From: Methanobacteriota archaeon | GTDB taxonomy: Archaea; Thermoplasmatota; Thermoplasmata; RBG-16-68-12 | DNA length: 55,847 nt | Assembly (NCBI GenBank): GCA_005879065.1 | Contig: VBLU01000003.1 | Location: forward strand, 1 to 55,847 | Reading direction: 5' to 3' | Shown: in pieces, positions 42,506-49,537 of the stretch | Numbering within the stretch: position 1 is the first letter of the stretch | Layout: every line of letters begins with the position of its first letter | Position numbers and translations under genes: made by a program | The notes under the pieces: generated by a model | Databases searched by the model: none | What the model saw: the letters and a program-made list of their open reading frames with translations, nothing else | Told to the model about the DNA's origin: nothing

Positions 42506-42697
42506 ATGGAGCTAACTCCGGTGCTTCGACAGGTGATCGTCCGGTGGATCGCCGGGTTCGCGTTCCTACTCTTCGCTCTGGTACTCGCGATTCTGTCTCT
42601 GCTTCCGAACGGGGGGATCGGCGGAGCGTTCGCCCTCTTCTTCGCAGTCCTTGGCCTCGCGCTGATCCTCGACGCAGTCAACGAGTTCCGCAAATGA
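42506..42697 (+). CDS. Two-helix small membrane protein
   Basis: A 63-residue protein with two hydrophobic helices (VIVRWIAGFAFLLFALVLAI and IGGAFALFFAVLGLALILDA) and a short charged end (VNEFRK). No family is recognised. It lies 48 nt after the acylphosphatase gene and may be co-transcribed. Confidence 0.6.
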   Translation: MELTPVLRQVIVRWIAGFAFLLFALVLAILSLLPNGGIGGAFALFFAVLGLALILDAVNEFRK

Positions 42698-42724
42698 TGT
42701 GTTCGCTGCGAGGAACTCAACCGC

Positions 42725-43558
42725 CTATCGAATCTGGAAGCCATAGGTCCGTTCGGGTGTCTCCCGATGAATCACCTGGGCTTGGTCTTCCGTCAGGAGG
42801 CCATTTGCGATCCACGCCTTCGTCTTCCTGGGCACGGTCGCCGGCCCAAGGACCGCTCCCGGCCGTCGTGGGTCGTCGATGTAGTCCGTCTCGAGAAGGA
42901 AGCGGGGACCACCCTTCAGCGCCTCCTCGACCAGATTCTCCTTCGCAAGGATCGAAGGGACCAGGCCATGTGTGTCCTCGGGCTTCGTGAAGGGCGTCGA
43001 GTGGTGCTTGACCAAACGACCCGGATCAAGACCCGCTTTCGACGCCATCCGAGCGAACTCCGCGAAGGTGGCCGGCGTCGGGTCCTCCGTGTGAAGCACG
43101 ACAGCGCAACCGAGTTCCCTCGCGCGGACCATCGTGTATTCCAGAAGACCGTTGCAAGTCGCGAGAATTTCGTCGGACACCGGGAAGTGGGGTCGACCCA
43201 CCTCACCGAACGCGACGGCCTCCTGCGCCGCGATGCGCTCTGCAGCCCGGTCGATTCCCGACCGCATCACCTCGATCGCGGGAGCGCGTCCGATGGCTCC
43301 CTGCAGTCCGAGGAAGTCGACCGGATACGGGCCCAAGGCCACGAACACTTGGACGTGGGTCGCCTTGCGGACGGCTTCCGCCATCGCGAGCGTCTTCGCG
43401 TACGCTTTGTCGTAATCCTCCGCGCGATGAATCGGGATCTCGTCGTAGGGCGAATGGGTCAGGAGGATGGCCGTGCCGCCCGCGCGCTCGAAGTCTTTCG
43501 CGGCATCGACACCCCGAAACTCCGCACGCAAGTGGATGTGGTTGTCGAAGATCGGCAC
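42725..43558 (-). CDS. TatD-related metal-dependent hydrolase
   Basis: A 277-residue amidohydrolase-fold protein. Metal ligands are in the opening IFDNHIHLR. Further ones lie in VAFGEVGRPHFPVSD (Glu), VVLHTEDPTP and VKHHSTPFT (His), and FLLETDYIDDP (Asp). TatD relatives are nucleases or metal hydrolases; this archaeal subgroup is not well characterised. It ends the run TBP, SRPBCC protein, hydrolase, with gaps of only 4 and 24 nt. Confidence 0.82.
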   Translation of the reverse strand: MPIFDNHIHLRAEFRGVDAAKDFERAGGTAILLTHSPYDEIPIHRAEDYDKAYAKTLAMAEAVRKATHVQVFVALGPYPVDFLGLQGAIGRAPAIEVMRSGIDRAAERIAAQEAVAFGEVGRPHFPVSDEILATCNGLLEYTMVRARELGCAVVLHTEDPTPATFAEFARMASKAGLDPGRLVKHHSTPFTKPEDTHGLVPSILAKENLVEEALKGGPRFLLETDYIDDPRRPGAVLGPATVPRKTKAWIANGLLTEDQAQVIHRETPERTYGFQIR

Positions 43559-43582
43559 GCATTGCGGATTCGGAGCGCTCTC

Positions 43583-44047
43583 TTAGGCTTTCCCGGTCGG
43601 CGCCGAGTCCTCGGCTGGGCGACTGGCCCGCCCTCGCAAGGCGCGGTTCATCTCCTCGAATCCGCGGCGCACATCCTTTTCCAGCCGCCGTGCGAGGAAC
43701 GGCAGAAAGAGGCCACGGAACCGTTCCCGTTGCACGAACCGCGTGGACTGAGACCCCAGGGGCGTGAGTTCGAAGATGTGCTCGCCGTCGAAGAGGCCAG
43801 GGATGACGAGACGCCCCAACCATCGGAACTCGCGGTTCCGGACGGCCACCCTCACGGTCGGGCGGAAGCGCATCGGCCGGGTTCCGGGGGCGCCGATCTC
43901 CACCTCGAGTCGGGAACCGACCTCCGGCGTTCCGCGGATCGACCGGATGAACGGGTTCCACCGCGGATAGCTGTCGAAGTCCATCAGGACTTGCCAAACG
44001 CGTTCGACGGGCGCGTCGATCTCCGTCTCGGTGCGCAGTTCCAACAT
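43583..44047 (-). CDS. SRPBCC-family (START/Bet v1-like) ligand-binding protein
   Basis: A 154-residue helix-grip protein. It opens LRTETEIDAPVERVWQVLMDFDSYPRWNPF, the classical SRPBCC start, and later has IPGLFDGEHIFELTPLGSQSTRF. It binds hydrophobic ligands in a large cavity; the ligand is unknown. It starts 4 nt after the TBP stop, so both are on one transcript. Confidence 0.85.
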   Translation of the reverse strand: MLELRTETEIDAPVERVWQVLMDFDSYPRWNPFIRSIRGTPEVGSRLEVEIGAPGTRPMRFRPTVRVAVRNREFRWLGRLVIPGLFDGEHIFELTPLGSQSTRFVQRERFRGLFLPFLARRLEKDVRRGFEEMNRALRGRASRPAEDSAPTGKA

Positions 44048-44051
44048 CGCG

Positions 44052-44603
44052 TTACCGAAGGAGACCGGCCGCCTTCAGCTCTTCCGTGATCTTCTCGACA
44101 GCCTGCTCAACGTCTGAAGGCTTTCGCGCGCCGGTACAGACGAGTTTTCCGCTCCCGAACAGGAGCACGACGACTTTCGGCACGTCGATTCGGTAGACGA
44201 GCCCGGGGAACTGCTCCGGCTCGTATTCGACCTTCTCGAGTCCGAGGGAGATCGCGATCGCGTTCAGGTTGATCTCGGTCCCCAGGTCAGACGATGCGAC
44301 GATGTTCTGGACCTCGATCTCCGGATTCTTCTTGATCGGGATACCGGCGGCCTCGATCTGCTTCGCGACGATCTCGATCGCCTGCTTCACATGTTCGAGG
44401 CTCTTCGCCCCGGTGCACACGACCTTGCCACTCCGGAAGAGGAGGGTCGCGGTCTTTGGCTCTTTGAGGCGGTAGATCAGGCCCGGGAACTGTTCGGGCT
44501 CGTATTCCGCGCCGCCGAGGGCGAGCGCGATCGCTTGGAGGTCGAGCTCCTCACCGAGGGAGGTCGACGCGACCACGTTCTCAATTTTGATTTTAGCCAC
44601 CAT
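44052..44603 (-). CDS. tbp: TATA-box-binding protein
   Basis: A 183-residue general transcription factor of two direct repeats: IENVVASTSLGEELDLQAIA with EYEPEQFPGLIYRLKEPKTA, and VQNIVASSDLGTEINLNAIA with EYEPEQFPGLVYRIDVPKVV. It binds the TATA elements seen across the window and recruits TFB and RNA polymerase. ATG 44603 (MVAKIKIENV) has a well-spaced ggaggtg Shine-Dalgarno site. A TATA box (44679-44687) gives a leader of roughly 57 nt, in which the Shine-Dalgarno lies in a hairpin (44607-44619). Confidence 0.95.
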   Translation of the reverse strand: MVAKIKIENVVASTSLGEELDLQAIALALGGAEYEPEQFPGLIYRLKEPKTATLLFRSGKVVCTGAKSLEHVKQAIEIVAKQIEAAGIPIKKNPEIEVQNIVASSDLGTEINLNAIAISLGLEKVEYEPEQFPGLVYRIDVPKVVVLLFGSGKLVCTGARKPSDVEQAVEKITEELKAAGLLR

Positions 44604-44606
44604 ATG

Positions 44607-44619
44607 CACCTCCGAGGTG
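44607..44619 (-). promoter_or_regulatory. Hairpin enclosing the tbp Shine-Dalgarno site
   Basis: On the mRNA strand cacct-cgg-aggtg forms a 5-bp stem with a triloop. The ggaggtg ribosome site lies within it and ends three nt before the ATG. It could limit translation until melted. A second hairpin (ctgccg/cggcag) lies at about 44641-44657. Confidence 0.4.
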
Positions 44620-44678
44620 GCCGGCGGTCCCACGGGGAGCCTGCCGGGGCTCGGCAGACTCGGGGAGTTAAATAGTCC

Positions 44679-44687
44679 TTTATAAGG
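44679..44687 (-). promoter_or_regulatory. TATA box of the tbp operon
   Basis: On the minus strand cttataaagg is a strong match. The predicted start is near 44660, leaving a leader of about 57 nt before tbp. Confidence 0.55.
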
Positions 44688-44717
44688 GTTAGCGGCCAAA
44701 GTGCACGCCGCGATTCT

Positions 44718-45614
44718 CTAGGAAGCGGACTCGCGAGCCCGGACGACCGCGTATAGGGCCTGGTTCAGCGGGACCGGGATCCGGTGGCGGGCGGCGGCTC
44801 GGACGATCGGCCCCGTGATCGCGTCGATCTCCGTCCGGTGGCGTCGGTCCAGGTCCTGCAGCATGCTCCCCCGATTCGCCGCGGTCCGCTTCGCGATCAA
44901 CACGGTGCGGTGACGGATCTCCTCGGCGTCCACGCCGGCCCCTTCGGCTTTGGCGACCGAGGCGGCCTCTCGACACACGGATTCCAGGACGACGAGCAGA
45001 CGCTTGTCGCGGACCAGGCGGCCGTTCGGAACGCCGGCGACGGCCGCGAGCGGGTTGATCGACGCATTCACGACAAGCTTGGACCAGAGCTCCGTCCGGA
45101 CGTCGCTCGTGACCTGGGCCACGATCCCGACATCGGCGAGGAGATCCCTCAGACGGACGAGGTCCGCCTCGTCCACGTGGGACCACGCACCGAGGACCGT
45201 GTCGCCGACTCCGGCATGTCGGATCTCGCCGGGACCGACGTACGTCACCCCGATGGCCGTGGTGCCCGTGATCACGCGTCGCGCCGCTTTCGCGATGGTC
45301 TCCGCGTTGCCGAGTCCGTTCTGAAGCGTCACGAACGTGGAGCGATCCGCGAGACGTTGCAGGGCGAGCATCGCATTCGCTGTGTCGTACGCCTTCGTCG
45401 TGACGAACACCCAATCGGGTCGCGCGTTCTGCGGCACCGTCGTCGATGCATCCGGTTTCGCGACGACGGAGGTCTTGCCCGTGATGCGGAGCCCGTGCGC
45501 TCGGACTGCGTCGACGTGTTCCGATCGTCCGACGAGTACGACCTTGTGTCGTCGAGAGAGCAATCCTCCGATGAAACTGCCCATCGCGCCGGCTCCGAAC
45601 ACGAGAATTTCCAC
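44718..45614 (-). CDS. panE: 2-dehydropantoate 2-reductase (ketopantoate reductase)
   Basis: A 298-residue NAD(P)H enzyme for pantoate synthesis (CoA pathway). The Rossmann motif EILVFGAGAMGSFIGGLLSR is followed by VTTKAYDTANAM, VTLQNGLGNAE and the C-terminal ELWSKLVVNASINPLAAVAG with the catalytic Lys and the Asn/Ser site. GTG 45614 starts directly at the first strand. A T-rich TATA-like patch lies about 26 nt upstream. Upstream in-frame codons are AT-rich non-coding sequence. Confidence 0.9.
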   Translation of the reverse strand: MEILVFGAGAMGSFIGGLLSRRHKVVLVGRSEHVDAVRAHGLRITGKTSVVAKPDASTTVPQNARPDWVFVTTKAYDTANAMLALQRLADRSTFVTLQNGLGNAETIAKAARRVITGTTAIGVTYVGPGEIRHAGVGDTVLGAWSHVDEADLVRLRDLLADVGIVAQVTSDVRTELWSKLVVNASINPLAAVAGVPNGRLVRDKRLLVVLESVCREAASVAKAEGAGVDAEEIRHRTVLIAKRTAANRGSMLQDLDRRHRTEIDAITGPIVRAAARHRIPVPLNQALYAVVRARESAS

Positions 45615-45720
45615 GCGGGCCGGAGTATCGTTGTGCGAAAAAACGGTTTCGGTAGTGTTGACGCATCCCTCGTTTTTTATAAAAATCACAGAATGTTCGA
45701 ATTTTCTCGTCTTCGCTACT

Positions 45721-45727
45721 TTTAAAA
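45721..45727 (+). promoter_or_regulatory. TATA box of the lysine-peptide gene
   Basis: The sequence tttaaaa in an AT-rich stretch predicts a start near 45748, just before the gggagg Shine-Dalgarno site. Confidence 0.55.
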
Positions 45728-45762
45728 CCCCTTACTCTATTACATATTCAGGGAGGAAACAA

Positions 45763-45801
45763 GTGGCCAAGAAGAAAAAGGGCAAGAAAAAGAAGCGATA
45801 G
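45763..45801 (+). CDS. 12-residue lysine-rich peptide MAKKKKGKKKKR
   Basis: GTG 45763 to TAG 45801 encodes MAKKKKGKKKKR (eight Lys, one Arg). A consensus gggagg (45751-45756) lies 6 nt upstream, a TATA box lies at 45721-45727, and a hairpin followed by T-runs begins at 45824. The complete signal set for so short a frame, in otherwise GC-rich DNA, argues for real expression. The peptide could bind nucleic acid or the ribosome, as other tiny basic proteins do (inference). It might instead be a leader or a chance frame. Confidence 0.5.
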   Translation: MAKKKKGKKKKR

Positions 45802-45823
45802 GCCGCTTGCCCACAGAACCCTA

Positions 45824-45875
45824 GCGGTGATTCGCCCTTCGCGGCTCACCGCGCCGCACCCTTTTCCCGTTTTTC
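45824..45875 (+). terminator. Terminator-like hairpin plus T-runs
   Basis: The arms gcggtga (45824-45830) and tcaccgc (45846-45852) form a perfect 7-bp stem, followed by tttt and ttttt tracts (about 45861-45875). It would end the lysine-peptide transcript. It overlaps the last codons of the convergent EndoV fusion gene. Confidence 0.5.
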
Positions 45876-46793
45876 ATTCCCTTTCATATTTCTCGAGATT
45901 CGATCTGCGATTCGCAACGCCTCCGGATATCTGTCTCGTGTGGTCTTGCGGACCAAGTGCATCGCGTGCAGGAGAGAAATGCGGTGGCCCACGGAGACGT
46001 AGATGGCCCGCGATCGATTCGGCGGCGTCCACGCATATCCGCGGGTGACCCCGTCGATTCGGACGGGAAGCGCGTCCTCGTGTTTCTCGGACAAGGGTTG
46101 TACGCGACCGGCGAGCGGATGCTTCGCGACTCCGATCGTCGGCAGATCCAGTCGGACTCCCACATCACATGCGACTCCGAACAGGGCCGGGTGCAACCGC
46201 CCGTGGCCGTCGATCATGAGCACATCGGGGCACGTGGAGAGTCGTCGGACCGCCGCCTCGACTCCGGGGAACTCCCGATAGGCGAGATAGGTCGGGATAT
46301 ACGGAAAGTCCACCCTTCTTCGGACGAGAGCAACCTCGACCGTCTCGAGATCCGCGAGCGAGACGGAAGCCGCGGCCGCGTACATCTCGTCACCCTGATA
46401 CGCCACATCGACGCCGGCGACGATCTCGATCGGCCCGCGATCGTCGTTCTCGATGACCTTCGAAGCGAGCCGCTGTTGCTCTGCACGAAGGACCCCGAGG
46501 AATTCGACGTCCGGCAGGGAGGCGATGATTCGGGATTCATCGACGCAGCCCCCGGACATGGGAAAGCCCTCCTCACCGAGCTGCTGTTCGGCCGCGGCGA
46601 GGACGGGCCGACCGTCCTCGCGAACGACCCGGTGGCCCCGCCGCGTGTCCGGATGTTCCACAAGCCAGGTCGCGACCCCACGCGCCGCTCGCACGTCGCC
46701 GAGCGCGCGGGCGATTGTTCCGCATGTCGCCACTTGCCCGTGCGGAATTTCAGCGAGGCATTTCGAAATCGCCTTTGCGAAGTCCGGGTCCAC
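45846..46793 (-). CDS. nfi: Alkyltransferase-like / endonuclease V fusion protein
   Basis: A 315-residue two-domain protein. Residues about 1-80 are an O6-alkylguanine-transferase-like domain with the DNA-binding helix (HGQVATCGTIARALGDVRAA, then RGVATWLVEHP). The active-site PCHRV motif is replaced by RGHRVV, so the acceptor cysteine is missing. Residues about 85-300 are endonuclease V, with GVDVAYQGDEMYAAA, MIDGHGRLHPALFGVACDVG and LPTIGVAKHPLAG carrying the metal-site Asp/Glu. EndoV nicks next to deaminated bases such as inosine. Similar fusions with an active cysteine are known from Ferroplasma. The start is GTG 46793. Confidence 0.87.
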   Translation of the reverse strand: MDPDFAKAISKCLAEIPHGQVATCGTIARALGDVRAARGVATWLVEHPDTRRGHRVVREDGRPVLAAAEQQLGEEGFPMSGGCVDESRIIASLPDVEFLGVLRAEQQRLASKVIENDDRGPIEIVAGVDVAYQGDEMYAAAASVSLADLETVEVALVRRRVDFPYIPTYLAYREFPGVEAAVRRLSTCPDVLMIDGHGRLHPALFGVACDVGVRLDLPTIGVAKHPLAGRVQPLSEKHEDALPVRIDGVTRGYAWTPPNRSRAIYVSVGHRISLLHAMHLVRKTTRDRYPEALRIADRISRNMKGNEKREKGAAR

Positions 46794-46879
46794 AGCCGCG
46801 TAAGGTCGCGAGCCCGCAAAACCTTTCTACGAAACGGTCCATCGACGGACCTACGACTTCCCTCCTCCTTCGCGGCGGT

Positions 46880-48142
46880 ATGATCGTGACACAAGACGCG
46901 GGGCGGTCGCTGGTCTCCGGGGACGTCCTCGTGGAAGACGGACGGATCGCGGCGGTCGGTCGCGTCGATCGCTCCGCGGCGGAGGTGATCGATTGCAACG
47001 GTTGCGCGGTGCTGCCCGGACTCATCAACCTCCATAACCATGCGCCGAACACACTGCTCCGCGGCGTGGCGGATGATGTGCCACTGGAAGAAATGTTACC
47101 GATGGCGGCCGCGATCGACGCAAAGCTCACCCGGCGCGACGTGCAGATCGGCGCGTTGCTCGCTTGCGTCGAGATGATCCGGTCCGGAACGACCAGCTTT
47201 CACGACCTGTTCTACTGGGAGGACGAAGTCGCGCGGGCCGTTCGGGAATCCGGGATCCGCGGCTTCTTGTCCTGGGTCACCCTGGACGAGTCCAAGACCA
47301 CCCAGCATGGCAGTCCCCTGAAGAACGCGGAGGCGTTCGTCGCCAAGCAGAAGGGAGACGCCCTCGTGACCCCGTCCGTCGGAGTGCAAGGCATCTACGC
47401 GGCGTCCGAGGAGACGTGCACGAAGGCGAAGGAGATCGCGGAACGCCACCACGTGCGACTCCACCTGCACCTCTCCGAAACCCGCGGGGAGGTGGAGGCT
47501 CAACGGAAGGAAACGGGCTTTCGACCGATCGAGTGGCTCGAGAAGATCGGCTTCCTCGGTCCGGATCTCACGGCCGCCCATTGCGTCTGGATCACGATAA
47601 ACGAGGTGCGGACCCTCGCGCGCCACGGCGTCAGCGTGGCCCATTGTCCGGTCTCGAACATGAAACTCGCGAGCGGCGGCGTCGCCCCGGTGCCCGAGAT
47701 GTTGCTAGAGGGAGTCGTCGTCGGCCTCGGGACCGACTCCCCGATTTCCAACAACGCGATGGACATGTTCGCGGACATGAAGATCGCCGCCCTGTTGCAC
47801 AAGGCCGCCCGATGGGACGCCCGCGCGATGCCCGCGCAGGTGGTCCTCGATCTCGCGACGGTCGGCGGAGCGCGGGCGCTGCACATGGAGCGGGAGATCG
47901 GCTCGGTCGAGGTCGGGAAGCGCGCAGACCTCGCGGTCGTCTCCCTGCGAGGCGCTCACACGACTCCTTTTTATCCGGAAAACGTCATCAGCCATCTCGT
48001 CTACGGTTGCCGGGGGAGCGATGTGCAAGCGACGGTTGTCGATGGCCAGGTCCTCATGGCGGACCGCATCGTGCGGACCGTCGACGAAGCCGAGGTCGTC
48101 TCCCGGGCTCAGGAGACGGCCGGCGAGCTGTTCGAGGCGTGA
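46880..48142 (+). CDS. mtaD: MTA/SAH (5'-deoxyadenosine-type) deaminase, amidohydrolase family
   Basis: A 420-residue metal-dependent deaminase. It has LINLHNHAPNTLLRGVADDVPLEEMLP (metal His pair), HLHLSETRGEV, TAAHCVWIT, AHCPVSNMKLASG and GLGTDSPISNNAMDMFADMK. The family deaminates S-adenosylhomocysteine, methylthioadenosine or 5'-deoxyadenosine; the latter is a by-product of radical-SAM enzymes such as LipA. ATG 46880 is the only near start, but the codons just upstream encode TSLLLRGG, which looks like the normal first strand, so the true N-terminus is unclear. Confidence 0.87.
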   Translation: MIVTQDAGRSLVSGDVLVEDGRIAAVGRVDRSAAEVIDCNGCAVLPGLINLHNHAPNTLLRGVADDVPLEEMLPMAAAIDAKLTRRDVQIGALLACVEMIRSGTTSFHDLFYWEDEVARAVRESGIRGFLSWVTLDESKTTQHGSPLKNAEAFVAKQKGDALVTPSVGVQGIYAASEETCTKAKEIAERHHVRLHLHLSETRGEVEAQRKETGFRPIEWLEKIGFLGPDLTAAHCVWITINEVRTLARHGVSVAHCPVSNMKLASGGVAPVPEMLLEGVVVGLGTDSPISNNAMDMFADMKIAALLHKAARWDARAMPAQVVLDLATVGGARALHMEREIGSVEVGKRADLAVVSLRGAHTTPFYPENVISHLVYGCRGSDVQATVVDGQVLMADRIVRTVDEAEVVSRAQETAGELFEA

Positions 48143-48145
48143 GCT

Positions 48146-48802
48146 TTGATCGTCGGCGTGGACGAAGCCGGGCGAGGGCCCGTCATCGGTCCCCTCGTGG
48201 TCGCGGGCGTCGCGGTCGAATCGGACGTCGAACTTCGCCACATGAACGTCCGCGACTCGAAGAAGCTCTCGCCGGAGCGGCGGGAAGCCTTGGCCCCCGA
48301 GATCGAGAAGGTCTCGACGTACGAGGTCGTCGTGATCCCCGCGGAACGGATCGACGCGATGCGGTCCGAGATGTCCTTGAACGATTTCGAGGCGAAGCTC
48401 TTCGCCGAGGTGATCGACAAGTTGCGACCGGAGACCGCATACGTGGACGCCGCGGACGTCGACGAGATTGAGTTCAAACGTTGCGTCCGCAAAGAGCTCG
48501 CGTTCGATGTGGAGATCGTGTCCCAGCACAACGCGGACGAACTCTTTCCGGTCGTCAGCGCCGCCTCGATCCTGGCCAAGGTGTGTCGAGACCGCGAGAT
48601 GAGGACGATCGAGGATGAGGTTGGGATGCACATCGGGTCTGGCTACGCCTCAGACGCCGACACGATCGCGTTCTTGGAAACCTGGATCCGCGCGCATGGG
48701 TCGTTGCCGCCGCACACTCGAGCCTCGTGGGACACCGCGCGGCGTTTGCTCGCGGAGTCCCGGAACCACAAGCTCGACGATTTCGGACGGCGAACGGCAT
48801 GA
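48146..48802 (+). CDS. rnhB: Ribonuclease HII
   Basis: A 218-residue enzyme that removes RNA from RNA/DNA hybrids. The catalytic Asp-Glu pair is in GVDEAGRGPVIGPLVVAG (D6, E7), with further Asp in ETAYVDAAD and in HNADELFPVVSAASILAKV. The start is TTG 48146, 3 nt after the deaminase stop; no ATG or GTG fits. The stop overlaps the SCP2 start (ATGA). Confidence 0.93.
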   Translation: MIVGVDEAGRGPVIGPLVVAGVAVESDVELRHMNVRDSKKLSPERREALAPEIEKVSTYEVVVIPAERIDAMRSEMSLNDFEAKLFAEVIDKLRPETAYVDAADVDEIEFKRCVRKELAFDVEIVSQHNADELFPVVSAASILAKVCRDREMRTIEDEVGMHIGSGYASDADTIAFLETWIRAHGSLPPHTRASWDTARRLLAESRNHKLDDFGRRTA

Positions 48803-49128
48803 GGGAGATGCTCGAGGGCCTGATTACGAAATTCAACGCGAAGGTCGCGACCGATCCGGCCCTGCGCGCGGAGATTGGAGAATTGACGAAGACGGTCCTG
48901 ATCGAATTGAAGGACGGGACGAAGTTTCATTTCTTGTTGAAGGACCAGCACGTGGCGGCGCTCCTCGACGGCGGCGTGGACCACGCGGACATCACGATCT
49001 CGACAGACGCCGATACCCTCGGGGCCTTGATTCGACGCGAGGTCGGACCGTTCAAGGCGTATGCGACCGGAAAGCTCCGACTCAAGGGGAGTCTTGAAGA
49101 TCTGGCGCGCTTCCGGAAGTTCTTCTGA
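48799..49128 (+). CDS. SCP2 sterol-transfer-family protein
   Basis: A 109-residue SCP2-fold protein. VLIELKDGTKFHFLLKDQ, ADITISTDADTLGALIRRE and AYATGKLRLKGSLEDLARFRKFF are typical. The family binds lipids or acyl-CoA in a hydrophobic tunnel. ATG 48799 overlaps the rnhB stop by 4 nt, making the third gene of the deaminase, rnhB, SCP2 operon. Confidence 0.87.
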   Translation: MREMLEGLITKFNAKVATDPALRAEIGELTKTVLIELKDGTKFHFLLKDQHVAALLDGGVDHADITISTDADTLGALIRREVGPFKAYATGKLRLKGSLEDLARFRKFF

Positions 49129-49144
49129 CGCCTCGCGCGATAGG

Positions 49145-49149
49145 TTTAT
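49145..49149 (+). promoter_or_regulatory. TATA element of the tRNA gene
   Basis: The sequence ggtttatc lies 66 nt before the tRNA, so the primary transcript would carry a 5' leader of about 35-40 nt that RNase P removes. Confidence 0.5.
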
Positions 49150-49249
49150 CCTGCACGGTCCAATGCGGACGGACGACCGCCGTCGCGGGCCCGGCTCGAT
49201 GCGGGCACGTAGCGGGGTGGGGTAGCCAGGATATCCCGTCGGGCTCATA

Positions 49250-49278
49250 GCTCGGGACTCCCAGGTCCCCGGTGAGAC
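49250..49278 (+). other. tRNA intron 1 (position 37/38, 29 nt)
   Basis: A canonical bulge-helix-bulge forms. CTCA (49244-49247) pairs with TGAG (49273-49276). The 3-nt bulges are TAG (49248-49250) and ACA (49277-49279), cut after the second base of each. The outer helix is the anticodon stem, and an inner GGG/CCC helix closes it. Confidence 0.88.
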
Positions 49279-49300
49279 ACCCGGAGATCGATGGTTCAAA

Positions 49301-49333
49301 AGGACCGGCAGGACCCGCCTCCAGTTCGGAACG
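49301..49333 (+). other. tRNA intron 2 (T-loop, position 59/60, 33 nt)
   Basis: Removal restores a perfect T-loop TTCAAAT and T-stem. A relaxed bulge-helix-bulge is visible. TTC (49295-49297) pairs with GAA (49329-49331), with bulges AAA (49299-49301) and CGT (49332-49334). An inner helix GGAC (49302-49305) pairs with GTTC (49324-49327), including one G-U. The fourth pair of the middle helix is an A-G mismatch. Confidence 0.85.
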
Positions 49334-49415
49334 TCCATCCCCCGCTATCGACCGAGGACTTCGCGCGGCGGCCTCTCGGTCAGGCCTGCCTTCTGGTTTC
49401 GCCGCATGAGCACGT

Positions 49416-49437
49416 GTTACCCTTGCGTAAGGGTAAC
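49416..49437. repeat. 22-bp inverted repeat upstream of the KaiC operon
   Basis: The arms GTTACCCTT and AAGGGTAAC (9 bp, perfect) flank a gcgt spacer. It lies 55 nt upstream of the KaiC-operon TATA box and 69 nt after the tRNA. It could be an operator, or a hairpin ending the tRNA transcript. I see no other element in the 49348-49491 gap. Confidence 0.6.
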
Positions 49438-49491
49438 CAAAATCCGCTTTGCGATTCCCGGTTGGATGGACTCTGATTCTCAGGTCGTAAC

Positions 49492-49497
49492 TTTTAT
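49492..49497 (+). promoter_or_regulatory. TATA element of the KaiC operon
   Basis: The sequence ttttat in gtaacttttatcg predicts a start near 49521, about 17 nt before ATG 49538. Confidence 0.5.
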
Positions 49498-49537
49498 CGT
49501 CGATGGGCTGGGTGGTCCGACGCTCGGCAGGCTTTCA

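Larger units (their letters stand above)
49211..49347 (+). tRNA. Initiator tRNA-Met(CAU) with two introns
   Basis: The mature parts assemble into a full initiator tRNA. The acceptor AGCGGGG (49211-49217) pairs with CCCCGCT (49340-49346). The D-arm has GGGTAGCC...CCC. The anticodon stem is TCGGG (49239-49243) with CCCGG (49280-49284) and the loop has CAT at 49246-49248. The T-stem is GATGG (49290-49294) with CCATC (49335-49339) around TTCAAA-T. The discriminator is A49347. The three G-C pairs closing the anticodon loop and the A1-T72 pair mark it as an initiator. Intron 1 is 49250-49278 and intron 2 is 49301-49333. CCA is not encoded. Confidence 0.92.

Noticed and set aside
49291..49476. Short open frame over the tRNA 3' half and downstream region
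   Set aside because: It overlaps the tRNA exon and intron 2, and has no family similarity or ribosome site.
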